A stretch of 64,000 nucleotides of DNA from Halobacillus sp. Marseille-P3879 (GTDB taxonomy: Bacteria > Bacillota > Bacilli > Bacillales > Halobacillaceae), in NCBI RefSeq assembly GCF_900240285.1, contig NZ_OESS01000001.1:372001-436000 (forward strand), read 5' to 3'. The notes below the pieces were generated by a model, which was not told where the DNA came from, did no database searches, and saw only the letters and a list, made by a program, of their open reading frames with translations. Shown here one piece after another: positions 54,879 through 63,388 of this stretch. The translations under genes were made by a program, and so were the position numbers. Within the stretch, counting starts at the first letter, position 1. Each line of letters opens with the position of its first letter.

Positions 54879-56015
54879 ATGAACTATTCCTCGCCTGAAT
54901 GGCTGCAAAGCATGCAGTCATTTGCTAAAGATGCCTGGAATGAATCACAGTTTACTCAAGCCACAGCCATTCAAAATGAAAGCATCCCCTTTATAGTAGA
55001 AGGGAAAGATGTGATTGCAGAGGCACCGACAGGGAGCGGGAAAACGCTAGCTTATTTACTCCCAATGCTTAATTCTATAGATTCAGAGAAAAAGAACACG
55101 CAAGTCCTTGTACTGGCTTCTTCGCATGAACTCGTTATGCAGATTCATACCGAAGTGCAAAGATGGTCAAAAGGCAGCGGGGTTCAGAGCGCTACTTTAA
55201 TCGGCGGAGCGAACATCAAGCGTCAAATGGACAAGCTGAAGAAGAAGCCTCAGTTAGTTGTGGGAACTCCAGGAAGAGTGTATGAGTTAATGCGTAAGAA
55301 GAAGCTGAAGGCCCATGAAATCAAAACAATCGTATTGGATGAAGCGGATCAGCTGCTCGTTTCTGAGCATATTCAAACGGTGCAGGATATAATAACAAGT
55401 ACTTTAAAAGAGCGCCAGATCCTACTCTTTTCCGCTACTCTGCCACCGGAAGTAGAAAAAACAGCGGCGGATTTTATGAAATCTCCTGAAATCATTCGTG
55501 TAAAGGAGGAAGAACAAAAGCCCGACGTAGAGCACTTATACATTTCATGTGAAGACCGTGATAAAGTAGAGTTATTAAGGAAAATGGTCCATCTCGATCA
55601 GTTTAAAGGTCTTGCCTTTATGCGTGACATCGGAAACTTGAGCGTTTATGCAGAGAAACTGGAATATAAAGGAGTTAACTTGGCTGTTTTACACAGCGAT
55701 GCAAAAAAAGAGCAGCGTGCCAAAGCTTTAAAAGGTTACCGTACGGGAGACTATCAGTTATTACTGGCCACAGATATCGCTGCTCGAGGTATTGATATTC
55801 CAGAGATCAATTACATTATTAACTTTGACGTTCCTAAAGATCCAGCTGCCTACGTCCATCGGGCAGGCAGGACAGCCAGACTTGGGTCTGCCTCAGGAAG
55901 AGTTATTTCTCTCGTAAACCCAGTAGAAGAAAAACGACTAAAAAAGATGGCTCGGGATCATGAATTTAACCTGCAGCGCATTACAATAGTTAAAGGTAAA
56001 CTTCAATATCGTTAA
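54879..56015 (+). CDS. yfmL: DEAD-box RNA helicase
   Basis: 378 residues with all core motifs: Q motif FTQATAIQ, motif I APTGSGKT, GG/TPGR VGTPGRVYE, DEAD VLDEADQ, SAT, LLATDIAARGID and HRAGRTAR. It lacks the RNA-targeting C-terminal domain of DbpA, and its length and the FMRDIGNLSVYAEKL segment match B. subtilis YfmL, involved in large ribosomal subunit maturation and cold growth. ATG 54879 has AAAGGAG 11 nt upstream. Confidence 0.9.
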   Translation: MNYSSPEWLQSMQSFAKDAWNESQFTQATAIQNESIPFIVEGKDVIAEAPTGSGKTLAYLLPMLNSIDSEKKNTQVLVLASSHELVMQIHTEVQRWSKGSGVQSATLIGGANIKRQMDKLKKKPQLVVGTPGRVYELMRKKKLKAHEIKTIVLDEADQLLVSEHIQTVQDIITSTLKERQILLFSATLPPEVEKTAADFMKSPEIIRVKEEEQKPDVEHLYISCEDRDKVELLRKMVHLDQFKGLAFMRDIGNLSVYAEKLEYKGVNLAVLHSDAKKEQRAKALKGYRTGDYQLLLATDIAARGIDIPEINYIINFDVPKDPAAYVHRAGRTARLGSASGRVISLVNPVEEKRLKKMARDHEFNLQRITIVKGKLQYR

Positions 56016-56019
56016 ATGC

Positions 56020-56055
56020 CGGGTTCCCTGAAATAGACAGGGAGCCCATTTTTAG
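56020..56055 (+). terminator. Terminator of yfmL
   Basis: GGGTTCCCTG / CAGGGAGCCC stem, seven-base loop, ATTTTT. Confidence 0.8.
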
Positions 56056-56201
56056 TTTTAAAACAGGAGGGTAAAGGGAATAGTTGAAATAACTGGTGAC
56101 ATTCCCATAACTTTTAATCATAAAATGAATGGAAGTCCTATGGACGAAAACCTCAGAAGATGAAATACTAAGAGGTAACCAGCACGAAGGAGTGGACTTG
56201 T

Positions 56202-56939
56202 ATGATTAAAAAATATGTACTGGTCTTTATTGGTGTATTGTTTATGGTTTCTGTAGCCACTCCCGCATTAGCAGAGCAAATGTGGAAGAACAATAATGAG
56301 GAATCAACGACTTTTGATAGATGGTCAACTTATATAAAAGACTGGTTTGCCGAACAAGACATTACAGTCGAAGAATTTGAGACCAATTTAAAGAACCTTT
56401 TTAATCCTGAGCAGCTGCCGGCTTCTGAGGGAGAGCAGCCTGAACAAAGAAAGCTGGAGGAAAAAATCAACGAAAGAGCAGCGATAGAAGAAGATGATAA
56501 TCAGGAAGAAGAACCTGCGGAGTCACTGCAAGCAGAAGATCCTTCAGAGTTTGAACAGGAAGTGGTGACACTCGTCAATGAAGAACGAGCGAAAGAGGAT
56601 CTGCCTCCTCTGGAAATGTATGATCGTTTAAGTGATCTTGCCAGATTGAAGTCTCAGGATATGGCGGACAATGATTATTTTGATCATACCTCTCCTACGT
56701 ACGGAACACCGTTTGAGATGATGGATCAATACGATTTCACTTATTGGTCTGCAGGTGAAAACATTGCAGCAGGCCAGCGCTCTCCAGAGCAGGTTGTTGA
56801 AGGCTGGATGAACAGTCCCGGTCACCGGGAAAACATTATGAAGGAAGACTTTACTCATATTGGAGTAGGTTATGTAGAGGAAAACGGAGATCGTTATGGC
56901 ACGTATTGGACCCAGATGTTTATGGCTCCACGAGAATAA
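56202..56939 (+). CDS. Secreted CAP-domain (SCP/YkwD-like) protein
   Basis: 245 residues with a cleavable signal peptide (MIKKYVLVFIGVLFMVSVATPALA). An acidic linker (about residues 30-115) leads to a CAP domain: VVTLVNEERAKEDLPPL, LKSQDMADNDYFDHTSPTYGTPFEM, SAGENIAAGQRSPEQVVEGWMNSPGHRENIM, YWTQMFM. It is a clear paralogue of the lipoprotein at 6604 in the CAP domain but is freely secreted. AAGGAGTGG precedes ATG 56202. Its terminator has been split by an IS element. Confidence 0.88.
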   Translation: MIKKYVLVFIGVLFMVSVATPALAEQMWKNNNEESTTFDRWSTYIKDWFAEQDITVEEFETNLKNLFNPEQLPASEGEQPEQRKLEEKINERAAIEEDDNQEEEPAESLQAEDPSEFEQEVVTLVNEERAKEDLPPLEMYDRLSDLARLKSQDMADNDYFDHTSPTYGTPFEMMDQYDFTYWSAGENIAAGQRSPEQVVEGWMNSPGHRENIMKEDFTHIGVGYVEENGDRYGTYWTQMFMAPRE

Positions 56940-56952
56940 CCTACTAATGAAA

Positions 56953-56977
56953 AAGACAGGCATGAGCTGCCTGTCTT
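56953..56977 (+). terminator. Terminator stem-loop of CAP gene = left 25-bp target duplication
   Basis: AAGACAGGC / GCCTGTCTT hairpin with seven-base loop. The T run that should follow is missing here and is found after the identical right copy at 57719-57743. Confidence 0.8.
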
Positions 56978-57026
56978 CAGCTTGTAGAGAAACCCCGTGT
57001 TTTTCTGCAAGCTTTTTTGTGTGCGC

Positions 57027-57146
57027 GGGCGGGTGAATACCACTCGCTTTCCGCGGACGAACGCCCGAGCCTCCTCGTGAAACCCACACTGCGGGGTCTC
57101 GGATCGCCCGTTTTTCCGCAGGAGTCTCGCAGTATTCGCCCGCCCG
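57027..57146. repeat. GC-rich interspersed palindromic repeat
   Basis: About 120 bp, far richer in G+C than its surroundings, bounded by GGCGGGTGAATAC and GTATTCGCCCGCC, with CGCTTTCCGCGG, GCCTCCTCG, GCGGGGTCTCGG and CCGCAGGAGTCTCG inside. This arrangement recurs in many Bacillaceae genomes as a short interspersed repeat. Only one copy in this window. It lies between the IS end and the transposase stop, so it probably inserted into the IS or is carried by it. Confidence 0.75.
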
Positions 57147-57153
57147 TAACCGA

Positions 57154-57200
57154 AAAAGACTCCCCTTCACCTAGCTAACCCTGTCCAGGTGAAGGGCAAT
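57154..57200 (-). terminator. Hairpin at the transposase stop
   Basis: CCCCTTCACC and GGTGAAGGG pair, with AAAAAGA/TCTTTTT flanks; the transposase stop codon lies within it. Typical end of IS1182-type genes. Confidence 0.65.
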
Positions 57201-57610
57201 CTTTTTCATGTTCTGACAGCCAGCTGTCAGTAATGCATGTTCCCGGACATTTTCCTTTCCACGCAAACGACAATAACGCAGCCCGTGCAGTTCTTCGGAA
57301 TCTACGAAGCTACGTTCCACTTTTTCTTTTCTCATTCGATAAATCCACTTGCCTTCATTCGTGCGATGATCAAGATAAAAGAAGACCTCCGGCTTATTCT
57401 CCCGATACAAATAACCACTTTCCGAATCCGTATCACTGACTTTTTTTCCTTAGTTTTCTTCATCTCCTCCTTCTCTTGGAGAGGCTTTTTTCCGTGCTTC
57501 ACTCAATCTTCCAAAATAGCTTCATTAAGGTCATCGATATCTTTGGGTACCAGCTTTGCAATGGTCACTAATTCGATTTCACTTTGGCGTTCTTTTCAAG
57601 AGTGAAACAT
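57171..57610 (-). pseudogene. Remnant of IS1182-family DDE transposase
   Basis: Reading the minus strand from ATG 57610: after an early stop, RQSEIELVTIAKLVPKD (N-terminal part), a jump to NEAILED, stop, [20 protein letters not shown], a frameshift, then [20 protein letters not shown] and YLDHRT, which runs straight into [18 protein letters not shown] and the C-terminal [16 protein letters not shown] ... [16 protein letters not shown]. The order is that of IS1182 transposases but the section between DHRT and the last ~75 residues is deleted, along with much of the N-terminal half. Clearly dead. Confidence 0.85.
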
Positions 57611-57718
57611 GACTAACACTGCCTTAGAGAGTTCTTACCTATAGTGTACCAAATTAACGTGGTAAAAAATGAAAGTTCCAGAAAAAATAAAGACTGTCGA
57701 GACTTACTCGACAGTCTG

Positions 57719-57743
57719 AAGACAGGCATGAGCTGCCTGTCTT
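57719..57743 (+). repeat. Right 25-bp target duplication (terminator hairpin copy)
   Basis: Identical to 56953-56977 and followed by the T run, showing the original terminator of the CAP gene before insertion. The 57744-57925 stretch beyond it holds no gene. Confidence 0.85.
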
Positions 57744-57925
57744 TTTCATGTATAAGCCAGATTATTTGTCTTCTTTGTTTTTAAGAGTTTATAAGTTGAA
57801 TACGCCATTAACCCGAATGTTGTATGTCATATATTTATTTTTCACGAAATTTCCCCCTTATATGACAACTTCATTTCGGGAACAACCTGCTTGTAGTAGA
57901 AATTAACAATTTTTCACGAAAAAGC

Positions 57926-58546
57926 TTATGAATTCTTGCGGCCAGGTATAGAACGTATATAGCCTTCTACGGTTGGACTGTCAATATGTTTCTCAGACTG
58001 GTGCCATATAATAAAGAGGTAAAGCAGCGTAATCAACATAGCTGTTAATCCTGCGATCATGAATCCAAGGGTGGGGGTTGCATCGTAATAGAGGAAAGCT
58101 CCCTGGTGGTAAATAAAGAAAACCGCGCTTGTTATGGAAAAGTAAGCCATTCGATCCGAATATTCTCTTGGCTTGCGAAAAGGGCATTTTAACAGCAGTG
58201 GAGCCCAATAAATGAGCGAGCTGATAATTAGAACACATAAATGTAATATGAACCCTACAGAGTATGGGATCATAGTGAGCAGCTCATAGCTTAATAAGAC
58301 CCCTCCTATAAATATAAACGTACTAAGCAGCAGTTTGCGGCTGAGATGAACCATCCAACGGAGTTGATGCGAGAACCAGAGGTGTTTGGAATTAGCGAAG
58401 ATGATGGCCAGGGGGACCAGGACGAAAGCAATTAAACTACGAATGAAGTTTTCGATGAAGAATCCATTCGTGAAAAAGAAAGCAATCATCCCTACGGCAC
58501 CTACTGCAACAATGACGGGCGAGGAACGAAGGGTGGATTGAAACAA
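57926..58546 (-). CDS. Polytopic membrane protein, unknown
   Basis: 206 residues from TTG 58546, which is 9 nt after GAGGAG; ATG 58555 is in frame but abuts it. Six hydrophobic helices. Histidines near helix ends (SKHLWFSHQLRWMVHLSRKLLL; IYHQGAFLYY) recall the caa3-type cytochrome oxidase assembly factor CtaG, but the resemblance is weak and it is shorter. Function unknown. Divergent from the oxidoreductase gene at 58712. Confidence 0.65.
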   Translation of the reverse strand: MFQSTLRSSPVIVAVGAVGMIAFFFTNGFFIENFIRSLIAFVLVPLAIIFANSKHLWFSHQLRWMVHLSRKLLLSTFIFIGGVLLSYELLTMIPYSVGFILHLCVLIISSLIYWAPLLLKCPFRKPREYSDRMAYFSITSAVFFIYHQGAFLYYDATPTLGFMIAGLTAMLITLLYLFIIWHQSEKHIDSPTVEGYIRSIPGRKNS

Positions 58547-58711
58547 GATAATCATCTCCTCAGGCTTTACAAATAATTTTCCCGATAATGGAAGTTTTAA
58601 ACGCAGTTTTAGAAGGCGTATGAATCTCTAAGAGGATAGGTTGAAGTAACATAGAGAAACAAGTAATGGTATAATTTTAAGAAAAGTTAGTGAGTAAGGG
58701 AGATGTTATGT

Positions 58712-59674
58712 ATGAAATGGGGTATTATGAGTGCAGCCAATATCGCAAAGAAAGCCTTAATTCCTGCTCTTCAGCGGACAGAAGGAGCAGAGGTTTATGC
58801 AATAGCCAGTCAAAGCGGAAAAGAAAAAGAGATCGCCGAGCAGTTTGGAATTCCCATTACTTATAATAGTTATGAGGCCATGTTGAACAATCCTGAAGTG
58901 GAAGCGGTTTATATTCCGCTGCCAAATCACCTGCATAAAGAATGGACCAAAAAAGCGGCCCAGGCAGGAAAACACATTCTATGTGAAAAACCTGCAGCTT
59001 TAACGCAAGCAGATGTATCGGACATGATCGAGACGTGTAACAGGAACGGTGTTTATTTCCTGGAAGCATTTATGTACCAGTTTCACCCTCAGCACCAAAA
59101 AGTGAAAGATTTAATAAGCGGTGGAGCAGTAGGAGAAGTCAGTCTGATAAGAACAAGCTTTTCTTTTAATTTCAGCAGGGACAACTACAACATTCGACTT
59201 GACGCCGCCAAAGGGGGCGGTGCAATGTGGGATGTGGGGTGCTATGGGGTTCACTCTGCACTTCACCTAATGAATGAAAAGGTGATGCGAGTAACGGGAG
59301 CTGCCAACATTGATCCTGACTATAAAGTGGATACTACGTCTTCTGCCACACTTACGCTAAATAACGGGACTCTCATCCAGGTGGATTGCAGTTTCGATTC
59401 GGCTTCGAGAAATACATATGAGGTGGTGGGCGCAAAAGGGATTATAACCGTGCATGACGCTTACCGCCCGGACAAGAAAAATCATCAAGGGAGAATCACT
59501 CTGGAGAACGAAAAGGGAATTCAGGAATATGCAGAGTCCGGGGATCAATACAGCCTTCAGATAAGAACTTTTATGGAAGCTGTTAAGAATAATAGCTCGT
59601 TGGAACAATTCCATAAGGAGACGCTTCGATATATAGAAGCTATGGAAGCTATTCAAAAGGAAATCCTGATATAA
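58712..59674 (+). CDS. Gfo/Idh/MocA-family oxidoreductase
   Basis: 320 residues. Rossmann start MKWGIMSAANIAKKALIPAL, family signature HILCEKPAALTQADV with the catalytic lysine, and GGGAMWDVGCYGVHSAL. The opening GIMSAANIA is seen in glucose-fructose-oxidoreductase and dihydrodiol-dehydrogenase-like members. Substrate unknown. ATG 58712 is 9 nt past AAGGGAG; ATG 58703 overlaps it. The frame shows no operon partners. Confidence 0.87.
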   Translation: MKWGIMSAANIAKKALIPALQRTEGAEVYAIASQSGKEKEIAEQFGIPITYNSYEAMLNNPEVEAVYIPLPNHLHKEWTKKAAQAGKHILCEKPAALTQADVSDMIETCNRNGVYFLEAFMYQFHPQHQKVKDLISGGAVGEVSLIRTSFSFNFSRDNYNIRLDAAKGGGAMWDVGCYGVHSALHLMNEKVMRVTGAANIDPDYKVDTTSSATLTLNNGTLIQVDCSFDSASRNTYEVVGAKGIITVHDAYRPDKKNHQGRITLENEKGIQEYAESGDQYSLQIRTFMEAVKNNSSLEQFHKETLRYIEAMEAIQKEILI

Positions 59675-59748
59675 CGCGCCATGGGATAGAGGCTGGATGG
59701 CAGCATGGGAGGAGAGATCCCATAGACGCCTTCCGACAAAATTAATCC

Positions 59749-59776
59749 TTGAAAAATTAAAAAAGAGGAGTAGAAT
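59749..59776 (+). promoter_or_regulatory. Promoter of the 47-residue protein gene
   Basis: TTGAAA, 16 nt, TAGAAT, about 46 nt before the start codon. Confidence 0.45.
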
Positions 59777-59822
59777 AGGTATATCCGCTATAAGAGGATT
59801 TTATCCATAAGGAGGAATTAAA

Positions 59823-59966
59823 ATGGCTTGGTTACATGGGATCCACGCTGCTCGATTTCTATTTATTGGGTTTTTCTCGTTAACAGCGTTAAGCCTTATT
59901 ACTTTTCAATCGATTGGAATCATTCAAGCTTTTATTGATTTTTTTGAGTTTTTCAGACGTAAATAA
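59823..59966 (+). CDS. Small 47-residue hydrophobic protein
   Basis: Missed by length cut-offs. Excellent ribosome site (AAGGAGG, 7 nt from ATG), own promoter and own terminator. The sequence is hydrophobic throughout (RFLFIGFFSLTALSLITF ... IIQAFIDFFEFF) and ends RRK, so a single helix with an amphipathic Phe-rich tail at the membrane. No family recognised. Complete gene architecture makes it likely real. Confidence 0.68.
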   Translation: MAWLHGIHAARFLFIGFFSLTALSLITFQSIGIIQAFIDFFEFFRRK

Positions 59967-59973
59967 TAGGAGG

Positions 59974-60008
59974 GATGAGCTTGATTAACTTTAAGCTCAT
60001 CTTTTTTT
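59974..60008 (+). terminator. Terminator of the 47-residue protein gene
   Basis: GATGAGCTT / AAGCTCATC stem, ten-base loop, seven T. Confidence 0.85.
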
Positions 60009-60142
60009 ATGGGTCATCACAAATATGATCGTTTCTTATGAAGAGCACTCGAAAATTGCTTAATGCAAAGACATAATCCCTTAAAATCATACTGCCCTTC
60101 CGGCATTATTAAATAAAAAAAAGCCATCCCCCTTCTATTTGT

Positions 60143-60178
60143 CAAAAAAAATACCAGCAGCCGAATAAGGCCGCCGGC
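60143..60178 (-). terminator. Terminator of the subtilisin gene
   Basis: On the minus strand CCGGCGGCC / GGCTGCTGG (two G-T pairs) followed by a T run. The stretch 60009-60142 shows no gene. Confidence 0.75.
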
Positions 60179-60208
60179 TATATAGTTAGGAAAAAAGGGG
60201 GGGGTAAT

Positions 60209-61327
60209 TTATTGAACAGCTTCCTCGGCATTGACGAGACCATTTCCATAGTCGAAGGAATCGCCAAGCGGGGTAGCGGTTTCGTTTAAAATTGTTCGTA
60301 CTTCATCATTACTTAAACTTAAATCATCAGCAAGGACAAGAGCAGCCACACCAGCTACGTGCGGGCTGGCCATGGATGTACCGTCAAATTCTTCATAAGA
60401 ATCTCCAGGTACGGAACTCAAAACGTCTACTCCTGGCGCCATTACTTCTAACTCCTCTCCACGACTGGAGAATGAGGCCACATTGTTGTCTCCATCAACT
60501 GCACCTACAGCCATAGCAGAATCGTACTTCGCCGGGTATCCAATCGTATTAAACGGGCCAAATGAACCTTCATTACCTGCGGCTGCCACGACAAGAATGC
60601 CGCTGTCATCTGCATTATCCACTGCCTGTTCAAGTGTGGAAGAACCAATTGATCCACCCAGGCTCATATTAATAACATCCATGTCGTTATCAATTGCCCA
60701 TTCGATTCCTGCAGCAATATCACTATAAGAACCGCTTCCTTCGCCATTTAGCACTTTAACAGCGTACAGGTCACTTTCTGGAGCTGTCCCCAGGACGCCG
60801 AGATCATTATCAACTCCCGCTACTGTACCAGCTACGTGAGTACCGTGACCATTTTGATCGTTATACGGGTCTGGTTCTTCACTCACAAAGCTTTCACCAC
60901 CGGCTACATCAAGGTCTTCATGGTCTGCTTCAATCCCTGAATCCAGGACAGCTACTTTTACACCGGAACCACTATTTCCGTCTTCCTGAACATCATCGGC
61001 ATTGATTTGCGAAATGCCTTCTGGTGTCGTTTGTTCAAATGCTTGAGCTTCGTGATCTTTCTCAACAAAATCAATAGTAGGGTTTTTAGAAAGCGCATCA
61101 ACTGCTTGTTCAGGCAGTTTGGCTTTTACTACATTCATATGTTTATACTGATGCTCTACCTCGCCGCCTAAACTTGTAACAGCATTTGATCGAGCATCAT
61201 TCTTAAAACCTATTAAGTAATCTTCAACTGGAGCTTCTTTAGAATCGGCACTAGCTGCGCTTCCAAATAGGGTGGAGAAAGCAAGCGCGAATAATAGAAT
61301 AAAACTTATCCATTTCCACTGCTTCAT
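60209..61327 (-). CDS. Secreted subtilisin-family serine protease (S8), preproenzyme
   Basis: 372 residues: signal peptide (to about residue 28), I9 propeptide ([16 protein letters not shown] ... [15 protein letters not shown], to about residue 98) and mature protease. Catalytic Asp129 (VLDSG), His161 (NGHGTHVAG), Asn252 (oxyanion hole) and Ser318 ([12 protein letters not shown]) are all present. The mature part is strongly acidic with few lysines ([19 protein letters not shown]), as in high-salt-adapted subtilisins. AAAGGAGGACATTGA precedes the ATG. Extracellular protein degradation. Confidence 0.95.
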   Translation of the reverse strand: MKQWKWISFILLFALAFSTLFGSAASADSKEAPVEDYLIGFKNDARSNAVTSLGGEVEHQYKHMNVVKAKLPEQAVDALSKNPTIDFVEKDHEAQAFEQTTPEGISQINADDVQEDGNSGSGVKVAVLDSGIEADHEDLDVAGGESFVSEEPDPYNDQNGHGTHVAGTVAGVDNDLGVLGTAPESDLYAVKVLNGEGSGSYSDIAAGIEWAIDNDMDVINMSLGGSIGSSTLEQAVDNADDSGILVVAAAGNEGSFGPFNTIGYPAKYDSAMAVGAVDGDNNVASFSSRGEELEVMAPGVDVLSSVPGDSYEEFDGTSMASPHVAGVAALVLADDLSLSNDEVRTILNETATPLGDSFDYGNGLVNAEEAVQ

Positions 61328-61568
61328 TCAATGTCCTCCTTTTGTTGATTACATAAAAGCCCGGGCAAAGATTATGTAATATCTAAATTGTTACAATATT
61401 ATGATAACACGGTTTTGTCAGGATTGTTATTGGGAAAGGAGAGGAGGTTTTATGGCTCTAAGGGGGGAGGTTTCGACAGGACTTGTTCAAGTTTAGGGGG
61501 AGTTGGAAGGTGAAATATGTGTATTTTATCTGAAATGTATGTAAATTTGCTGAAATGTCCCTAAAACA
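61328..61568. other. Non-coding gap upstream of subtilisin gene
   Basis: Holds the subtilisin ribosome site and a possible minus-strand promoter (TTGTAA and TAATCT-like elements around 61365-61395). A 14-codon plus-strand frame at 61451 with a good ribosome site is too short to call. Nothing else seen. Confidence 0.4.
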
Positions 61569-61608
61569 AAAAATCTCCCCTATCTAGAACTAGAGAGGGG
61601 AGGACTTT
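61569..61608. terminator. Terminator of the response regulator gene
   Basis: TCTCCCCTATCTAG / CTAGAGAGGGGAGG stem with a two-base loop and A/T runs on both sides; works for the minus-strand gene ending at 61609. Confidence 0.8.
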
Positions 61609-62229
61609 TTAATGGGTATACCATTCATATAATTTTTTAGGACGGCCGATCTTCTGGTGCCGCACGATTTGTTTCACTTTTCCGTCCTCTAGCAAATGCA
61701 TAAGGTAACGGTAGACAGTAGGGTAGGCTAGCCCTACGCTGGAAGAAATCTCGTCTACAGATTTAGGAGTCTGATGCTCCTTCAGGCAGGCAGCAATTGA
61801 ATCAAGTGTCCCTTTGCTAATGCCCTTGGCAGAGTATACGTCTTCTTCAATCTTTAAACGATTCCTCATGTTTACTATTTGAATGTGAAGATGAATACGG
61901 GAAATAATATCGAGAGCCTTAATCGGCTTTAATGCAAAGTCGGTTGCCCCTTCCTGAATAAACTCTTCTGCTGTTTCATATCGATCATCTTCAGTCAGGA
62001 TTAGGATGGGGATCTGCTGATTCTCATAACGAACCTGTTTGACGAATTCTAATCCATCCATTACAGGCATATGGTAATCAACGACCAAGATATCATAATG
62101 ATTATTATTAAATAAGTATAGTCCGTCCCGCCCATCTACAGCAGTATCAGCTTGTAATCCATCTTTCTCGCATAATTCTTTCATCATTTCCCGCAGTGAT
62201 TCATCATCATCGACAATTAATAACCTCAC
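61609..62229 (-). CDS. Response regulator with CitB/DcuR-type HTH output
   Basis: 206 residues. Receiver: acidic pocket DDDE at residues 7-10, phospho-acceptor Asp51 (VVDYHMPVMDG), Thr in LTED and Lys in LKPIKALDI. Output: GTLDSIAACLKEHQTPKSVDEISSSVGLAYPTVYRYLMHLLEDGKV, like the DNA-binding end of CitT/DcuR/MalR regulators, which control uptake or use of carboxylic acids. No sensor kinase gene is next to it, so it is an orphan. Single-gene unit. Confidence 0.87.
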   Translation of the reverse strand: MRLLIVDDDESLREMMKELCEKDGLQADTAVDGRDGLYLFNNNHYDILVVDYHMPVMDGLEFVKQVRYENQQIPILILTEDDRYETAEEFIQEGATDFALKPIKALDIISRIHLHIQIVNMRNRLKIEEDVYSAKGISKGTLDSIAACLKEHQTPKSVDEISSSVGLAYPTVYRYLMHLLEDGKVKQIVRHQKIGRPKKLYEWYTH

Positions 62230-62352
62230 CGAAACGCAACCTCCTTTTCGTACTCTTTACCGCGTCGCCGTATTAATACTATTAATATTATAATTTAACA
62301 GCTAGGTTGGCAATGGTTTAAGCATAGAATTTCTACAAATCGCACAATACAA

Positions 62353-62387
62353 TCAAAAGCCCCGTGACGGTTCAGGTCACAGGGCTG
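62353..62387 (-). terminator. Terminator of the MDR oxidoreductase gene
   Basis: On the minus strand GCCCTGTGACC / GTCACGGGGC with a short loop and CTTTTG tail. Confidence 0.65.
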
Positions 62388-62395
62388 GTGAGCAT

Positions 62396-63388
62396 TTAGG
62401 TGATGGAAAAACCAATCTTTCCGAAATTCTTCGTTTCACGCAAGTATTCAAACGCTTCTTTGTACTCAGACAAGGCAAACATACGGTCCAGCTCCGGCTT
62501 AATATTGTGCTGCTCAATAAATTGGAGCATTGCTTTAAATTCTTCAGCACTCCCCATAGTTGAACCAAGAAGGTTATACTGCCCATAGAAGAATTGCCGG
62601 ATATCGATAGTTACTTCATCCTCAGTTGTCGCTCCAAAGGTTACGATTGTTCCGCCTTTACGAATGATCTTTAAAGACTTCGAGAAAGTTGCCTGGCCAA
62701 TACTTTCCACGAGGATATCGATCTGTTCATCCTTTAACTCTTCATTCCAATCAGACTGCGTTAAAATACCTTTATCGGCTCCAAGTTCTTTTGCTTTGTT
62801 TAATTTTTCTTCGCTGCGCGATGTGACAATTACCCGTGCTCCCGCTGCCTTGGCAAATTTTAATGCGAAGGTAAGAACACCACTGCCGATACCGGGCAGC
62901 ATAACTGTATCGCCCTGCTTAATTTTTGCCCGTGTAAATAATACACGGTAAGCCGTAAGTGCAGCAAGGGGAAGAACTCCTGCTTCTTCCCAGTTTAAGT
63001 GGGAGGGTTTGGGTTCAACATGATCAGCGGATATAGTGATATATTCTGCAAATGTTCCGTGATCCGGCAGCCCTAGTATTTCAAATCCGGCCGGGGGAGC
63101 GTCACTGTTATGCTTCCAGCCAAGACCAGGGTTTAAAACCACTTCATCGCCTTTGGACAGATGGTTTACATCAGCTCCTACTTCATCGACCACACCTGCC
63201 CCGTCTGAACCTAAAATAAGGGGAGGCTCATCCGTCTTATGCCGGTTCGTGACTGCGACGTCTCTTCGGTTCATACCGGCCGTTTTCAATTTAACCCTTA
63301 CCGTGTGAGGTTCAACAGATGGCGTTTCCATTTCTTCGTATGATAGTCCGTTTAGCCCTTCAGTTTTTGAATGATTTATAGCTTTCAT
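62396..63388 (-). CDS. MDR-family NAD(P)-dependent alcohol dehydrogenase/quinone reductase-like
   Basis: 330 residues. GroES-like N-terminal domain with GMNRRDVAV and LILGSDGAGVVDEVG, then a Rossmann domain with LPGIGSGVLTFALKFAKAAGARV and VTSRSEEKLNKAKELGADKGI. The cysteine cluster for structural zinc and the usual catalytic-zinc cysteine are absent, so it is probably zinc-independent, like YogA or quinone reductases. Substrate unknown. Its ATG overlaps the preceding ATPase gene's stop by 4 nt, so they are co-transcribed. Confidence 0.85.
   Translation of the reverse strand: MKAINHSKTEGLNGLSYEEMETPSVEPHTVRVKLKTAGMNRRDVAVTNRHKTDEPPLILGSDGAGVVDEVGADVNHLSKGDEVVLNPGLGWKHNSDAPPAGFEILGLPDHGTFAEYITISADHVEPKPSHLNWEEAGVLPLAALTAYRVLFTRAKIKQGDTVMLPGIGSGVLTFALKFAKAAGARVIVTSRSEEKLNKAKELGADKGILTQSDWNEELKDEQIDILVESIGQATFSKSLKIIRKGGTIVTFGATTEDEVTIDIRQFFYGQYNLLGSTMGSAEEFKAMLQFIEQHNIKPELDRMFALSEYKEAFEYLRETKNFGKIGFSIT

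Larger units (their letters stand above)
56978..57718 (-). mobile_element. IS1182-family deletion derivative, 741 bp
   Basis: Bounded by 25-bp direct repeats (56953-56977 and 57719-57743). Terminal inverted repeats: CAGCTTGTAGAGAAA at the left and, read on the other strand, CAGACTGTCGAGTAA at the right (11 of 15 match). Both ends also fold into hairpins (56979-57013; 57691-57717). The interior carries a broken transposase on the minus strand and a GC-rich palindromic repeat. Intact members are roughly twice this length, so it cannot move on its own. Confidence 0.85.

Noticed and set aside
56628-57170. 180-codon minus-strand frame across the CAP gene end and IS
   Set aside because: Runs through a coding gene in antisense, a terminator, and the GC-rich repeat; no family resemblance.
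57233-57605. Plus-strand frames of 68 and 122 codons within the IS remnant
   Set aside because: They are shadows of the transposase pseudogene on the minus strand.
61451-61495. 14-codon frame with strong ribosome site
   Set aside because: Too short to support as a gene without conservation data.
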